Shown here: positions 54,684-63,291 of the stretch, piece by piece
Position numbering within the stretch: position 1 is the stretch's first letter
Layout: each line of letters begins with the position of its first letter
Assembly (NCBI RefSeq): GCF_963665675.1
Contig: NZ_OY762426.1
Span: 744,001 to 808,000 of the forward strand
Source: an uncultured Methanolobus sp.
GTDB taxonomy: Archaea > Halobacteriota > Methanosarcinia > Methanosarcinales > Methanosarcinaceae
Reading direction: 5' to 3'
Length of the DNA: 64,000 nucleotides
Program-made: the position numbers and the translations under genes
Notes under the pieces: generated by a model
Database searches by the model: none
Seen by the model: only the letters and a program-made list of their open reading frames with translations
Told to the model about the DNA's origin: nothing

Positions 54684-56034
54684 AGACTGTCGGAAAAGTC
54701 CGTTCACTTTGTGTTAAATTTATAATGACATATATATATACCAAATCCATTTTAAGCGGCCAATCGCTATCAATAGATGCATTTATATTCATATATGGCA
54801 ATTATGTATAAATAATTTGATTATTATGTGATAGAAATGTATTCTGTGTCTAATTCCAAGCAAACAACATTCGTATATGGGCCTGAAATATACGAAAAAC
54901 TGATACAAAAGGACCACTTGCTTTATAAGATAAATGAAAAGGTAGATTTCTCATTCATCAATGAGGTCTGTAAAGACCTCTATTCATCAAACAAAGGTAG
55001 ACCTGTAACAAACACTCCCGAGATGATGCTTCGCTCTGCAGTAGTCCAGCACCTCTATGATTATTCGGATAGGCAGATGGAGTATGAAGCACACGTAAAC
55101 ATAATGGTAAAATGGTTCATCGGGCTAAATTTGGAAGATAATGCATACGATCATAGTGCATTGGGGTATTTCAGAGATAAGCTTGGGAATGATAAATGGA
55201 ATGAGATTTTTTACCAGATATTAAAACAGATTCAAGATGCGGGTTTTTCAAAAAGCAGCACACAATATATTGATGCAACACATGTGATTGCCAATATTGC
55301 TATTCCAGGTACGATTGGAATAATAAGGCAAGGAATCACTGAAGTTCTTAAGTCATTAAAGAAAGTAGATCCTCATCTCTACAAGAACCTTGGTGGCAAA
55401 AAACAGGCACTAAAAAGAGAAAAGGTCTACAATTTGGACCAAACAGAGAAAGAGGAAAAGCTGGTTGATATTGTAAAAGAAGCAAAAAATGTGATTCAGA
55501 AGACCGAATGTTTTGAAGAGCATGTTAAGGAAAAAGTAGAGATCTTAAAACGTATATTGGGAGAAAATGTCCTGGAAGAAGAAGGGAACGTTTGCAGAAG
55601 AAAAGGTATGGTCAAAGATAGGATAGTAAATCCAGTAGACCCTGATGCCAGACATGGTGCAAAATCAGATGATAAGAAGTTTGTTGGTTATAAAGTGAAT
55701 TCTACAATGTCAGAAGATGGATTCATAACTAACATCAATGCCACTTGTGGTAACAGTTATGATGGAGACCTATTATTACCACTTATTGATAAGGGTATAG
55801 CTAACGGACAAAGTATAAACAAAGTAATAGCAGACGGAGCTTATGGTAGTGCTACTAATCGATTTGAACTATTAAAAAGGGATGCTGTGCTTATTGCACC
55901 TGTCAGTAAAGATGCAAATACATCTGGGGATTATTATGCACAAGCAATGTTCACGATAGATGAATCGGGTGTTACTTGTCCTGCGGGTCACAGGACAATG
56001 ATCTCATATTACGACAAGAAAAAAGGCACAACAC
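54684..56034 (+). mobile_element. IS1182-type element, right end lost
   Basis: The presumed left end is GAGACTGTCGGAAAAGTCCG near 54684-54704, an arrangement common at IS ends. The element is cut at 56034/56035, where the IS21 end begins, and its right end is not found on the far side of the IS21. Confidence 0.55.
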
Positions 56035-56051
56035 TGTCATCGCCGGTTTAA
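54837..56051 (+). pseudogene. IS1182-family transposase, C-terminally truncated
   Basis: About 400 residues from the ATG at 54837 (a GTG at 54828 is alternative). IS1182/DDE: NTPEMMLRSAVVQHLYDYSDRQMEYEAHVNIMVKWFIGL (N-terminal DUF772 domain), D in YIDATHVIAN, then a spacer and D in NKVIADGAYGSATNR; the third acidic residue and C-terminal part should follow but the reading frame ends with LSSPV, made from the IS21 terminus. PAGHRTMISYYDKKKGT is the last true residue run. So the gene is cut by the neighbouring element and is probably inactive. Confidence 0.75.
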
Positions 56052-56134
56052 TTTTCCCCACTTTCGGCGGTATAAAATTCCCCACCTTTTGATATAAAAT
56101 TAACTCTACACCCCCCTACATACATAATAAAATG

Positions 56135-56902
56135 TTACAGTTTCCCTATTTGCAATCCCACTTTTCTCCTGTCCTTTAGCCTGTAACTTTCACCTTTGAT
56201 ATTGATCGTAGTACAGTGATGTAATATCCTGTCAAGAACAGCAGACGCAATCACATTGTCCTGGAATATCTCACCCCACTGACCATATGATTTATTTGAA
56301 GTAAAGATTGTAGAACTCCTTTCATAGCGTTTGGATATCAATTGAAAGAAGCAATGAGCACCCTCTTCATCAAAAGGGAGATAGCCCATTTCATCGATAA
56401 TGAGTAACTTGTATCGGGTGAATTCCCTGAGCTTCTTCTCAAGAATTCCTTCCCTATTTGCCTTTTTCAACCTCTCAATAAGGTTTCCTGCATTGATGAA
56501 ATAAACAGAAAAACCTGCTTTTACAGTTTCCATTCCAAGGGCAATTGCAAGATGTGTTTTTCCCACTCCCGGAGGACCAAGCAGTACAACATTCTCTTCA
56601 TTGTGAACAAATCTCAGAGTAGCCAGATCATCGATAACAGCTCTATCAATTGATAACTGGAAATCTAGATCGAATTCATCCAGTGTTTTTCTTATCGGGA
56701 ACACAGCAAGCTTAGTTCTTCTCTCAATTGCATCAGCTTCCCTGTGTATTCTTTCCTGCTCAAAAAGATGATCAAGAACCTCCATTGTTGTTCTACCATC
56801 CTTTGCAGCAAGTTCCAGATAATTATCTAATGTCTGCTCCACAGTATTCAATTTCAGATACAACAGGTTACTATGTAATCTGTCATAGATCAGAGGGTTC
56901 AT
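56135..56902 (-). CDS. istB: IS21 helper ATPase IstB
   Basis: 255 residues, IstB/DnaC-like AAA+ protein: Walker A LLGPPGVGKTHLAIALG (about 107-120), Walker B LLIIDEMGYLPF and sensor ISKRYERSSTIFTSNKSYGQW. Assists the IstA transposase in target selection. Overlaps istA by four bases, as usual in IS21. Appears intact. Confidence 0.92.
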   Translation of the reverse strand: MNPLIYDRLHSNLLYLKLNTVEQTLDNYLELAAKDGRTTMEVLDHLFEQERIHREADAIERRTKLAVFPIRKTLDEFDLDFQLSIDRAVIDDLATLRFVHNEENVVLLGPPGVGKTHLAIALGMETVKAGFSVYFINAGNLIERLKKANREGILEKKLREFTRYKLLIIDEMGYLPFDEEGAHCFFQLISKRYERSSTIFTSNKSYGQWGEIFQDNVIASAVLDRILHHCTTINIKGESYRLKDRRKVGLQIGKL

Positions 56903-58125
56903 GCTGAACCCCCTTCACAGAATGCATCATAAACATCAAGAGGTCTCTTCTCAACCTCTACATCAGACATCCTGACAGGTGTTTGAGGAGGTTTCCTGCA
57001 TTGTGAATTCTGTTTTAGTATCTCACTTAATAATCCAGCAAAGTGTTCTTTATTCCTGACCACTCTGCTATTTCCAGGAATGATCTCATGTTCGCATAGC
57101 TGTTCATTATCAACATAGATCTGTAACTTCCCTTCTCCTATATGTACCTCAGATAATCTTCCTGCAAATCTATATGGAACAGAATATTTGTTCCCCCTAT
57201 ATGAAACGTAACAGTCTCTTGAAACCATTCTCTTCTCTTTTCTGACCATCCTGTAAGGATGTTGGTTAAGAGGCAGTAATTCCTCGATTTTGAACCGATC
57301 CAGTGGAATCTCATGGGTAGTCCCATGTACGGTAGAATTGACCCTTTCCAGCCATTTGAGAGCCTGTTCATTCAGATCGTTCATTGATACAAAATTTATT
57401 CCAAGGAACAGATCCCGTTTTACATACCCAACAGTATTTTCAATCTTTCCTTTTGTCTGAGGTCTGTAAGGTCTGCATAATCGTGGGATGAATCCATAGT
57501 GCTTGAAGAAATCCTCAAACTGTGAGTTCCATTGTGAATTCGATGCCTTTAAAGCTCTTTTGATGACAACCTGTTTCATGTTGTCATAGAGGATCTCCTG
57601 TGTACATCCTCCGAAGTATTGGAAAGCATTGATATGACATTGAATGAGGGTGGCAGTATCCATGCTCAGGGTGAATTCGATATACCTCATCCTGGAATAT
57701 CCCAGTATCATGTTGAAACAGTAGATTCTTGATGTCTTTTCTCCAACTTCTATTGATGCCATTTCTGCCCAATCTACCTGAGACTGAACACCTGGCTTTG
57801 TCTCATAACGCAGTACCGCAGGTACTGCCTGTTTAGGCCTTATTTCTCTCACATAATCCTTAACAATTGTATAACCGCCATCAAAACCCATTTTTTTTAT
57901 TTCACGAAATAATCGGGATGCAGTATAAGGTCCGCTATTGAGCTTCTCAAGAATGTAAGGTTTGTAAGGATCAAGTTTGCTGCCTCTTCCCTCACGTTTC
58001 TGTGCCTGAGGCACAGTTTTCAGATCAAGGTATTTCTTTACTGTTTTTCTGTCATAACCGGTTTGTCTGGATATCTCACTTACGTTAAAGCCTTGCGAAT
58101 TTAAGTCTTGTATCACTAACCATTC
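56899..58125 (-). CDS. istA: IS21 transposase IstA, main exon (interrupted by group II intron)
   Basis: Main exon of 408 residues beginning EWLVIQDLNSQGFNVSEISRQTGYDRKTVKKYL (helix-turn-helix), then the integrase core with DDE-type residues: QSQVDWAEM, YDNMKQVV and KGKIENTVGYVKRD. The first five codons (ATG CTG AAA ATG GAG, 59199-59185) are separated by a 1059-base intron; joining gives MLKMEEWLVIQDLNSQG, the normal IstA start, in frame. The open frame upstream of 58125 to 58203 is intron domain V/VI, not protein. Works with istB. Confidence 0.85.
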   Translation of the reverse strand, partial: EWLVIQDLNSQGFNVSEISRQTGYDRKTVKKYLDLKTVPQAQKREGRGSKLDPYKPYILEKLNSGPYTASRLFREIKKMGFDGGYTIVKDYVREIRPKQAVPAVLRYETKPGVQSQVDWAEMASIEVGEKTSRIYCFNMILGYSRMRYIEFTLSMDTATLIQCHINAFQYFGGCTQEILYDNMKQVVIKRALKASNSQWNSQFEDFFKHYGFIPRLCRPYRPQTKGKIENTVGYVKRDLFLGINFVSMNDLNEQALKWLERVNSTVHGTTHEIPLDRFKIEELLPLNQHPYRMVRKEKRMVSRDCYVSYRGNKYSVPYRFAGRLSEVHIGEGKLQIYVDNEQLCEHEIIPGNSRVVRNKEHFAGLLSEILKQNSQCRKPPQTPVRMSDVEVEKRPLDVYDAFCEGGSA

Positions 58126-59184
58126 GTCGAATAAGAAAGAGCGATTGCTCGCTCTCCCTCTTCTAAGAACCGGACGTGAAAGTTTCCCTTCATCACGGCT
58201 CAAGCATTCTATAACCCTTTCTGTATCAGGCGGCTGTTAGACTTTCGTGACACTTACTCCAACGACACTTGTTTCTGCTTTCTCAGATAGTTTGTTCTCC
58301 ATTTGAAATATTCTTTGTCTACGTAGGGGTTCTTATCCATTTTTATACACGGATGTCTTATTATCTTCGTATCCGAGAAGATTTTAAGTTTAAGCCCCTC
58401 TGCAGAGAATACCCAGTTCCTTGACCCTATCCTATGCCAATATCGATTTACTATCCATTGGTGAGATTTGTTCGGATGTCGCCTTTTAGCCCACGTCCAT
58501 AGCATATTCCATAATCTGAAATCAAGCTTACTGAACGTCTCTTTAGCAACTGCTGAGCGATGGTATTCGCTCCATCCAGTGATAATAGGGTTGAGTTTCT
58601 TAATGAGAGAACGTTGCGACAAAGCCTTGCCGTTCTTAATCACGTTACTTATACTTCTTGTGATATTCTCAATAGATTTATTCGAGGGTTTGATTAGGAG
58701 TTTACCGCTGTATTTCCGAAAATTCCATCCCAGGAAATCAAACCCATTGTCTATATGAGTAATAAGGGTTTTCTCACGAGATAGTTCCAGTCCTCTTTCC
58801 TTTAAGAATAGTCTGATAGTATCAGCAATATCTTTAGCTACTTCCTCTGAATCGGCAGTGATGATGAAATCGTCTGTAGGCCGGAAACACTCGTTTTGCT
58901 CATTATACCGTGCGGAGAGCCAGTATAATCCGGTTTCTTACCTTTTGGTTCAAGTGTATCAACCTATTTCACTTGTCGCTGATTACGACCCTTACGATAG
59001 TTCAACTTTCGTTTCTCCATGATAGTCTTTCCCTTGCAGATTGACCAAAATTAGGTTTCCAGTCTTTCCACGTTGTCTCGCAGGCTTCACACAAATTTGT
59101 TACCAAAAAATGCATGCTACAATAGGGATATCCTGAGCAAATAGGATAGCATACAGCAATCCATAATTCAGCTTCTTGTCGCAC
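58126..59184 (-). mobile_element. Group II intron inside istA
   Basis: 5' boundary GTGCGAC (59184-59178), the group II consensus, and 3' boundary ...TTCGAC at 58126. Domain V is complete: GAGCCGTGATGAAGGGAAAC...CGTCCGGTTC (58167-58201), with the AGCCG/CGGTT pairing and GAAA loop. Domain VI hairpin AGAGCGA-GCAA-TCGCTCT follows. At 1059 bases the intron is short because its reverse transcriptase gene is largely deleted, so splicing would depend on a maturase in trans. Confidence 0.82.
58254..58937 (-). pseudogene. Remnant of group II intron reverse transcriptase/maturase
   Basis: The frame ending at 58254 reads, from about 58889, CFRPTDDFIITADSEEVAKDIADTIR..., the end of an RT palm (YADD block altered to RPTDD), then FDFLGWNFRKYSGKLL thumb/X domain, and GIIM maturase domain LIKKLNPIITGWSEYHR...RYWHRIGSRNWVFSAEG. 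The first two thirds of the RT are missing; just upstream, in another frame, KKPDYTGSPHG is a stranded piece of the RT GTPQGG motif. So a deletion of about a kilobase joins these. Confidence 0.8.
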
Positions 59185-59325
59185 CTCCATTTTCAGCATG
59201 ATCCAAAATCCTTGAGTTTTTCTCAAGGATTAGGATTTGGGGATTTTTAAACCGCCGAAAATGAGGAATTTTATTCCGCCGTTGACACCGATATGCTGAA
59301 CTTTTTAATGAAGGGGAGTTGTAAA

Positions 59326-59757
59326 ATGAAGAAATTGTTAGTTTTACTCATTTTGATAGCAACGCTTGCCGTTGCTGGATGTGCAGAATACAATAATAAT
59401 AATAGTGAAGATGATCTTTTACCCAATGAAACCGTTGTCTTGTTTAGAGATTCATTTGAATCTAACGATGCAGATATGTGTTATTCTTTGATGTCTAAAG
59501 AGTATAAAAAAGAAAATGATGCTTATGCATTTCTTCAAACGATAGATGGCTACAAAAACGATGAAGCACTTCAATATGAATTCATAGGGGTGAAAGACTT
59601 CACAGTAGTTGAAGATGTTGCATCTGTAGATATCGAGTACAATAAAAAAGAGGATGTTTTTGGCTATTCTTGGGAGACTAACAAGGAAAAAAAGATTGAA
59701 CTCGTTAAAGAAAACGGAGGATGGAAATTCAAAGAGTTTCCACTTGAACTAATTTAG
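59326..59757 (+). CDS. Small lipoprotein with DUF4878-like domain
   Basis: 143 residues from the ATG at 59326, with GGGGAG about ten bases upstream; the longer frame to 59293 lies partly in IS21-adjacent sequence. Signal with lipobox: KKLLVLLILIATLAVAGC (Cys18). The rest (ETVVLFRDSFESNDADMCYSLMSKEY...) resembles the NTF2-like DUF4878 lipoprotein domain. Lipid-anchored on the outer face. First gene right of the IS21, only about 40 bases from its end, so its promoter may have been lost or supplied by the element. Confidence 0.7.
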   Translation: MKKLLVLLILIATLAVAGCAEYNNNNSEDDLLPNETVVLFRDSFESNDADMCYSLMSKEYKKENDAYAFLQTIDGYKNDEALQYEFIGVKDFTVVEDVASVDIEYNKKEDVFGYSWETNKEKKIELVKENGGWKFKEFPLELI

Positions 59758-59802
59758 ATTTGTTGCTTGTGAAAACTCCGCTGGCGTGTATTGAGATATT
59801 TT

Positions 59803-59829
59803 TAAGGATGTATCATGAGTACATCCTTA
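59803..59829. terminator. Hairpin after the lipoprotein gene
   Basis: TAAGGATGTA (59803-59812) and TACATCCTTA (59820-59829) form a perfect 10-bp stem with loop TCATGAG, about 45 bases after the stop. The minus strand side is followed by AAATATC/T-rich sequence. Suits a terminator, or the end of the ISH3-type element. Confidence 0.4.
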
Positions 59830-60039
59830 GTCAAAAGAGAAAATATCGGAATAGTCACTGTTATTATGAAATGGAATTTAGGATAACGCTTTCGCTATTT
59901 TTTCCTAAACAAATGGCAGTTCATTGTTTAGAATCTTCTGAATTAAGCCGCATATTCATCCAGTCTTCATTCAATTCATCAAGAATTAATTTCAGTACTT
60001 CGCTATTTTTCCCTCCTTTTTCTCCTTACCGCTATTCAT

Positions 60040-61194
60040 CTACCTCAAACACCGCACTACCAATTGAACCCTTAAGTTTCTTCTAAACCATTCCTCAACA
60101 AACAGGATAAATCTGTCAAACCTGAACCTATCCTCATCAATTGTTTGAGGACCTCGTTTTACAATCGTAAAATGCTTTTTCTGAATTAGGAGCCATGTAT
60201 TTCTAAGCAGGAACGATACCAATGTAAAAAAGTACCTGAAAGTAACGTTCCTTGTCGATGTTCTGGGTTTGACTATATTCCTCATCCTGTAAGACGATTC
60301 GATTGCAAACCTTCTTCTATAGACCGTGCTAATCTTCCGGGGCTTCCAGTTGAGCCCATAAACAACAAAACCCAGGTTTTCGCATCCTTTTTTATTCCTT
60401 TTACCTTTCATGTACTTGACATCAATAACGATATTTAGCCGAACCTCTTTCTTCTGAGGATTCTTCATAACATATTGCGAATCCCTTGCCTTTCTACCAA
60501 TAAGTAGTCGTTTGATCACGTTTCCTTTTTTAACTACAGGAGTAATATGAGGAATGTCTTTGTTCTGTAAGAACTCAAAGACATCAACAGAGCTAAACTC
60601 TCTGTCCAAACAAAGAACCTTGATCTTAAGATCAAGGTTCCCTATCAGATCAACGAAATAAGCGAGGTAATTGATCTTTGTTTCACTTTTTTCTACTGGA
60701 AGAACGGATATAGTGAACCTCTCATTCTTGTTTATGATGGACAATGAAATATATGAATAGAAAGAGTTTGTAGATTTTTCTGCCTGTCCACGTATGACGT
60801 AGTTTTCATTGGATGAATCAGTTTCTCCATAGTAAGGGTCATTTGTAAAGTCAATAGCAAACTCATACTTTTTCTCAGTTTTTAGAGTACTAATAGGACC
60901 TTGAAGTAGAATCTTTGCATTTAACCGGATTAGTTCTTCAAGATCCAATTTATTGAGATGATATCTTGTAGATGTTTCACAAGGAACGTCTTGATAGTGT
61001 TTCGACATGGAATGAACTGAACTTTTTTCTACTGCCATACATATAGCAGCATAAAATAGGTCTTTACAGGTAAGAGAACCATTGATATTAATGGCGATAT
61101 TATCAGTAAGAGGTTTTAGAACAGCATTGATACATTGTTTTGGTCTTAACTCGACTTTAGAAGGGGTGCTGGAATTGAATTTTAGAAACGACAT
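60040..61194 (-). CDS. ISH3-family transposase
   Basis: About 384 residues from the ATG at 61194 (MSFLKFNSSTPSKVELRPKQCINAVLKPL); the frame is open to 61215. DDE-type: D in EFAIDFTNDPYYGE, D in LCLDREFSSVDVFEFL and E in RRRFAIESSYRMRNIVKPRTSTRNV (Y-x2-R region of the IS4/ISH3 clade). HYQDVPCETSTRYHLNKL is the N-terminal domain. The reading frame appears uninterrupted, so it may be active. A bulged hairpin (61193-61217) covers the start codon. Confidence 0.85.
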   Translation of the reverse strand: MSFLKFNSSTPSKVELRPKQCINAVLKPLTDNIAININGSLTCKDLFYAAICMAVEKSSVHSMSKHYQDVPCETSTRYHLNKLDLEELIRLNAKILLQGPISTLKTEKKYEFAIDFTNDPYYGETDSSNENYVIRGQAEKSTNSFYSYISLSIINKNERFTISVLPVEKSETKINYLAYFVDLIGNLDLKIKVLCLDREFSSVDVFEFLQNKDIPHITPVVKKGNVIKRLLIGRKARDSQYVMKNPQKKEVRLNIVIDVKYMKGKRNKKGCENLGFVVYGLNWKPRKISTVYRRRFAIESSYRMRNIVKPRTSTRNVTFRYFFTLVSFLLRNTWLLIQKKHFTIVKRGPQTIDEDRFRFDRFILFVEEWFRRNLRVQLVVRCLR

Positions 61195-61217
61195 ATGGCG
61201 GCGTTCTCGCCGCATAT
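61193..61217. repeat. Hairpin over the transposase start
   Basis: ATATGGCGGCG-TTCT-CGCCGCATAT, about 10 bp with one bulged G. It includes the ATG at 61194 and may hide the start in the RNA, a common way to limit transposase synthesis. Confidence 0.45.
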
Positions 61218-61322
61218 AAAGCTATCGAAAGGCACTACTTTGTGACCGAGTGGAAAATTAGCAAACTACTGAAATTGCATCCTCCTCTATCAGAAGGACA
61301 CAATCAGGAAAATAAGCTACAA

Positions 61323-61835
61323 TTATTCCACTTCAATAGATTCAAGAATCATATTCATAGTCTCGATTTCATCTTCGTTTTCTAAATAGCTGATATAGCT
61401 CAGAATGAACAATCTGTCTCCGTCAACGAAAAGGATATCTCTGGTATCTATGTCGGATGGATCGCTCACAATTGTTTCATAGGCTTCATATCCGTTGAAG
61501 GTAGTATATTCGCCGCCGGGAGCGCCATAGGAATCTACGACTTCTTCAAGTGAAGTTGCGCCCAGCGAAGACATACTTAAAACAGCTATATTGGCAAGCG
61601 CATTTGTTTCATTATTCTTGAATGTCACTCTGTTAGTCATTTCCATTTTTTCCCAACTATCGGGGTATTTAACAGAAAATCCATTTTTTGAATCTGAATA
61701 TGTGGCATAATTGGAATTGTCATTGTTTGTGCCGTCACTGTTATTGTCATCCATGCAACCGCTGGTCATGAGAACAGCACATAATAGTGCGCACAGCACA
61801 CAAGCATAAGTCATGAGTTTCTTAATTTCTGTCAT
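61323..61835 (-). CDS. PsbP-like lipoprotein
   Basis: 170 residues from the ATG at 61835, where GGTGG lies six to seven bases upstream; the open frame extends to 61874. Lipobox in AVLMTSGCMDDNN, then a Ser/Asn/Asp-rich linker and a PsbP/DUF1795-like domain (YATYSDSKNGFSVKYPDSWEKMEMTNRVTFKNN...). Found as small surface lipoproteins in many methanogens; function unknown. Repeat copy 3 lies upstream. Confidence 0.8.
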   Translation of the reverse strand: MTEIKKLMTYACVLCALLCAVLMTSGCMDDNNSDGTNNDNSNYATYSDSKNGFSVKYPDSWEKMEMTNRVTFKNNETNALANIAVLSMSSLGATSLEEVVDSYGAPGGEYTTFNGYEAYETIVSDPSDIDTRDILFVDGDRLFILSYISYLENEDEIETMNMILESIEVE

Positions 61836-61960
61836 TTTTTCCACCATCAACATAGGATTCTTTGATAATTCCATCCCATGAGATCAAAGATGTGCTCAAA
61901 GGTAATCCTTTTCGATATTTAATATCTTGTTTTTGCGGCAGTAGGATTCTTATTGATATG

Positions 61961-62140
61961 AGTGATACATGCATTACTCTTTTTTAGCAACAAAAAATTG
62001 TAATCTAAAAACAAAGCAACCATCCGCCGAAAGCGGCACATTCCAATGCTGCTATACAGAAAATTATTACAAAAATGATACCAGCTATATAAGGAGTTCT
62101 ACGAAGTCCTGAGAAGAAAGCACATGGTATTATAAATAAT
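61961..62140. repeat. Dispersed intergenic repeat, copy 3 (shorter)
   Basis: GAGTGA-TACATGCAT-TACTC before a T-run (about 61960-61985), TAATCTAAAAACAAAGCAACCATCCG, stem CCGC-CGAAA-GCGG (62024-62036, with one base changed so one pair is lost), CACATTCCAATGCTGCT and TACGAAGTCCTGAGAAGAAAG (about 62100-62122). The distal GCCGG block present in copies 1 and 2 is missing. Lies between the PsbP-like and SIMPL genes; 62141-62382 holds nothing further. Confidence 0.75.
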
Positions 62141-62382
62141 CATCTTCATAGCAGATCATTCAATACCTCCCCTTGCTCGCTCTGGGGAACATCCGTAATC
62201 TTCTTTTTAGCGCATTGTTTTTACCGCTATTTTTCTGAATTTTGGCTATCATCTGCAGGCGCCATTTATAGCTGCAAACGAGTCTGAAGTTTAGACAATT
62301 CTTTAATATATGCAAGTCTTTCTATTAATCGTAACAACCGGTCATAATTGCCGGTTGGAAGGTAATTTGAGGAGGATATAAT

Positions 62383-63132
62383 ATGTCATCTGACACCAAA
62401 AACGACAAATCATACTTCGCCATCATTGCACTATCAGTTGTGCTGGTGGTGATGTCACTAACGATCTATGCCATCTCACAGGATGGAGTAGAACAGACTG
62501 CATCCGACACAATTACAATGAGCGGATATGCCGAAGAGAAAGTAGTACCAGACACCGCATCCTTAAGCATAGGTGTCGTGATCCAGTCCGAGACATCAAA
62601 TGAAGCATCTGACGAGAATGCCGCCATAATGAGTGCTGTCATATCAGAACTCAAAGCTCTCGGACTGGAAGACAAAGAAATCCAGACATCCTATGTTTCC
62701 GTGTATCCGGTCTACAACTATGAAGGAGAAAGGACCATCACAGGTTACTCCGCATCCAACAGCGTCCAGGTCACAACAACAAATCTCGCCATCCTGAGCG
62801 ATATCGTTGACAACTCCACAGCCGCAGGGGCTAATCAGATTGGAAGTATCTCCTTCACAGTCTCCGATGACATGCAGGAAGAGCTACGTGCAGATCTCAT
62901 GGACGAAGCAGTAGACGATGCATCATCAAAGGCAAATGATCTTGCAGACAGCCTGGGTCTTAAGATCACAGGTGTGCAGACCGCATCCGTAAACGATAAT
63001 AGTAACTCAAGAATCTACTATGCAATGGAAGAAGCAGCAATGGACATGGACGGAGGAGCACCTTCAACTCCGATAGAACCTGGAGAGTCCACAGTCTCAA
63101 TGTCAGTTCAGGTAACATACTACATTGAATAA
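62383..63132 (+). CDS. SIMPL (DUF541) domain protein
   Basis: 249 residues with GAGGAGG eight bases upstream. N-terminal membrane anchor at about 9-30 (FAIIALSVVLVVMSLTIYAI), then SIMPL/DUF541 domain: TITMSGYAEEKVVPDTASLSIGV, GLEDKEIQTSYVSVYPVYNYEGERTITGYSASNSVQV, and YYAMEEAAMD...STPIEPGESTVSMSVQVTYYIE. Bacterial relatives (oxidative-stress defence, YggE-like) form oligomeric rings at the membrane; role in archaea unknown. Confidence 0.88.
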   Translation: MSSDTKNDKSYFAIIALSVVLVVMSLTIYAISQDGVEQTASDTITMSGYAEEKVVPDTASLSIGVVIQSETSNEASDENAAIMSAVISELKALGLEDKEIQTSYVSVYPVYNYEGERTITGYSASNSVQVTTTNLAILSDIVDNSTAAGANQIGSISFTVSDDMQEELRADLMDEAVDDASSKANDLADSLGLKITGVQTASVNDNSNSRIYYAMEEAAMDMDGGAPSTPIEPGESTVSMSVQVTYYIE

Positions 63133-63199
63133 TCAGGGCAAACTCCATTCAAAAAGCGATTATAAAAACGGCAAACCAACCAACCAACCACTCCACTCA

Positions 63200-63246
63200 G
63201 GAGTTGCATAAAAAACGAATTCTTTGCAACTCCATTTCTATTTTTT
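63200..63246 (+). terminator. Hairpin terminator between SIMPL and DedA genes
   Basis: GGAGTTGCA (63200-63208) and TGCAACTCC (63225-63233) form a 9-bp stem with a 16-base loop, followed by ATTTCTATTTTTT. A short (AACC)4 tandem precedes it at 63174-63190. Confidence 0.65.
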
Positions 63247-63291
63247 AAATTCAGAAAGAGCTTTTATACATTCAATTACTGATAACTCAAA

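Larger units (their letters stand above)
56035..59287 (-). mobile_element. IS21-family element interrupted by a group II intron
   Basis: Ends are inverted repeats: left TGTCATCGCCGG...CTTTCGGCGGTATAAAATTCCCC and right (minus strand) TGTCAACGGCGG...TTTTCGGCGGTTTAAAAATCCCC, about 50 bases each with several matching blocks, so bounds 56035-59287. Contains istA and istB on the minus strand. No target duplication is visible (ACAAC|TGTCA left; TGACA|CCGAT right), consistent with loss of the IS1182 remainder by deletion or recombination. A perfect 10-bp hairpin AATCCTTGAG-TTTTT-CTCAAGGATT (59207-59231) lies just before istA and may block incoming transcription. Confidence 0.85.

Noticed and set aside
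54472..54717. 81-codon plus-strand frame upstream of the IS1182 element
   Set aside because: It crosses the presumed IS end, is AT-rich, and has no start signal.
58126..58203. N-terminal extension of IstA (SRDEGKLSRPVLRRG)
   Set aside because: This is translation of group II intron domain V and VI; the real N-terminus is in the exon at 59185-59199.
59002..59226. 74-codon minus-strand frame
   Set aside because: It overlaps the istA first exon, the hairpin and group II intron domain I; protein-like features are absent.
59760..60086. 108-codon plus-strand frame
   Set aside because: It runs through a perfect hairpin and into the antisense of the ISH3 transposase; composition is not coding.
63174..63190. 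Tandem AACC repeats as a CRISPR-like array
   Set aside because: Only four 4-base units without spacers; a simple microsatellite. No CRISPR array or cas gene seen in the window.
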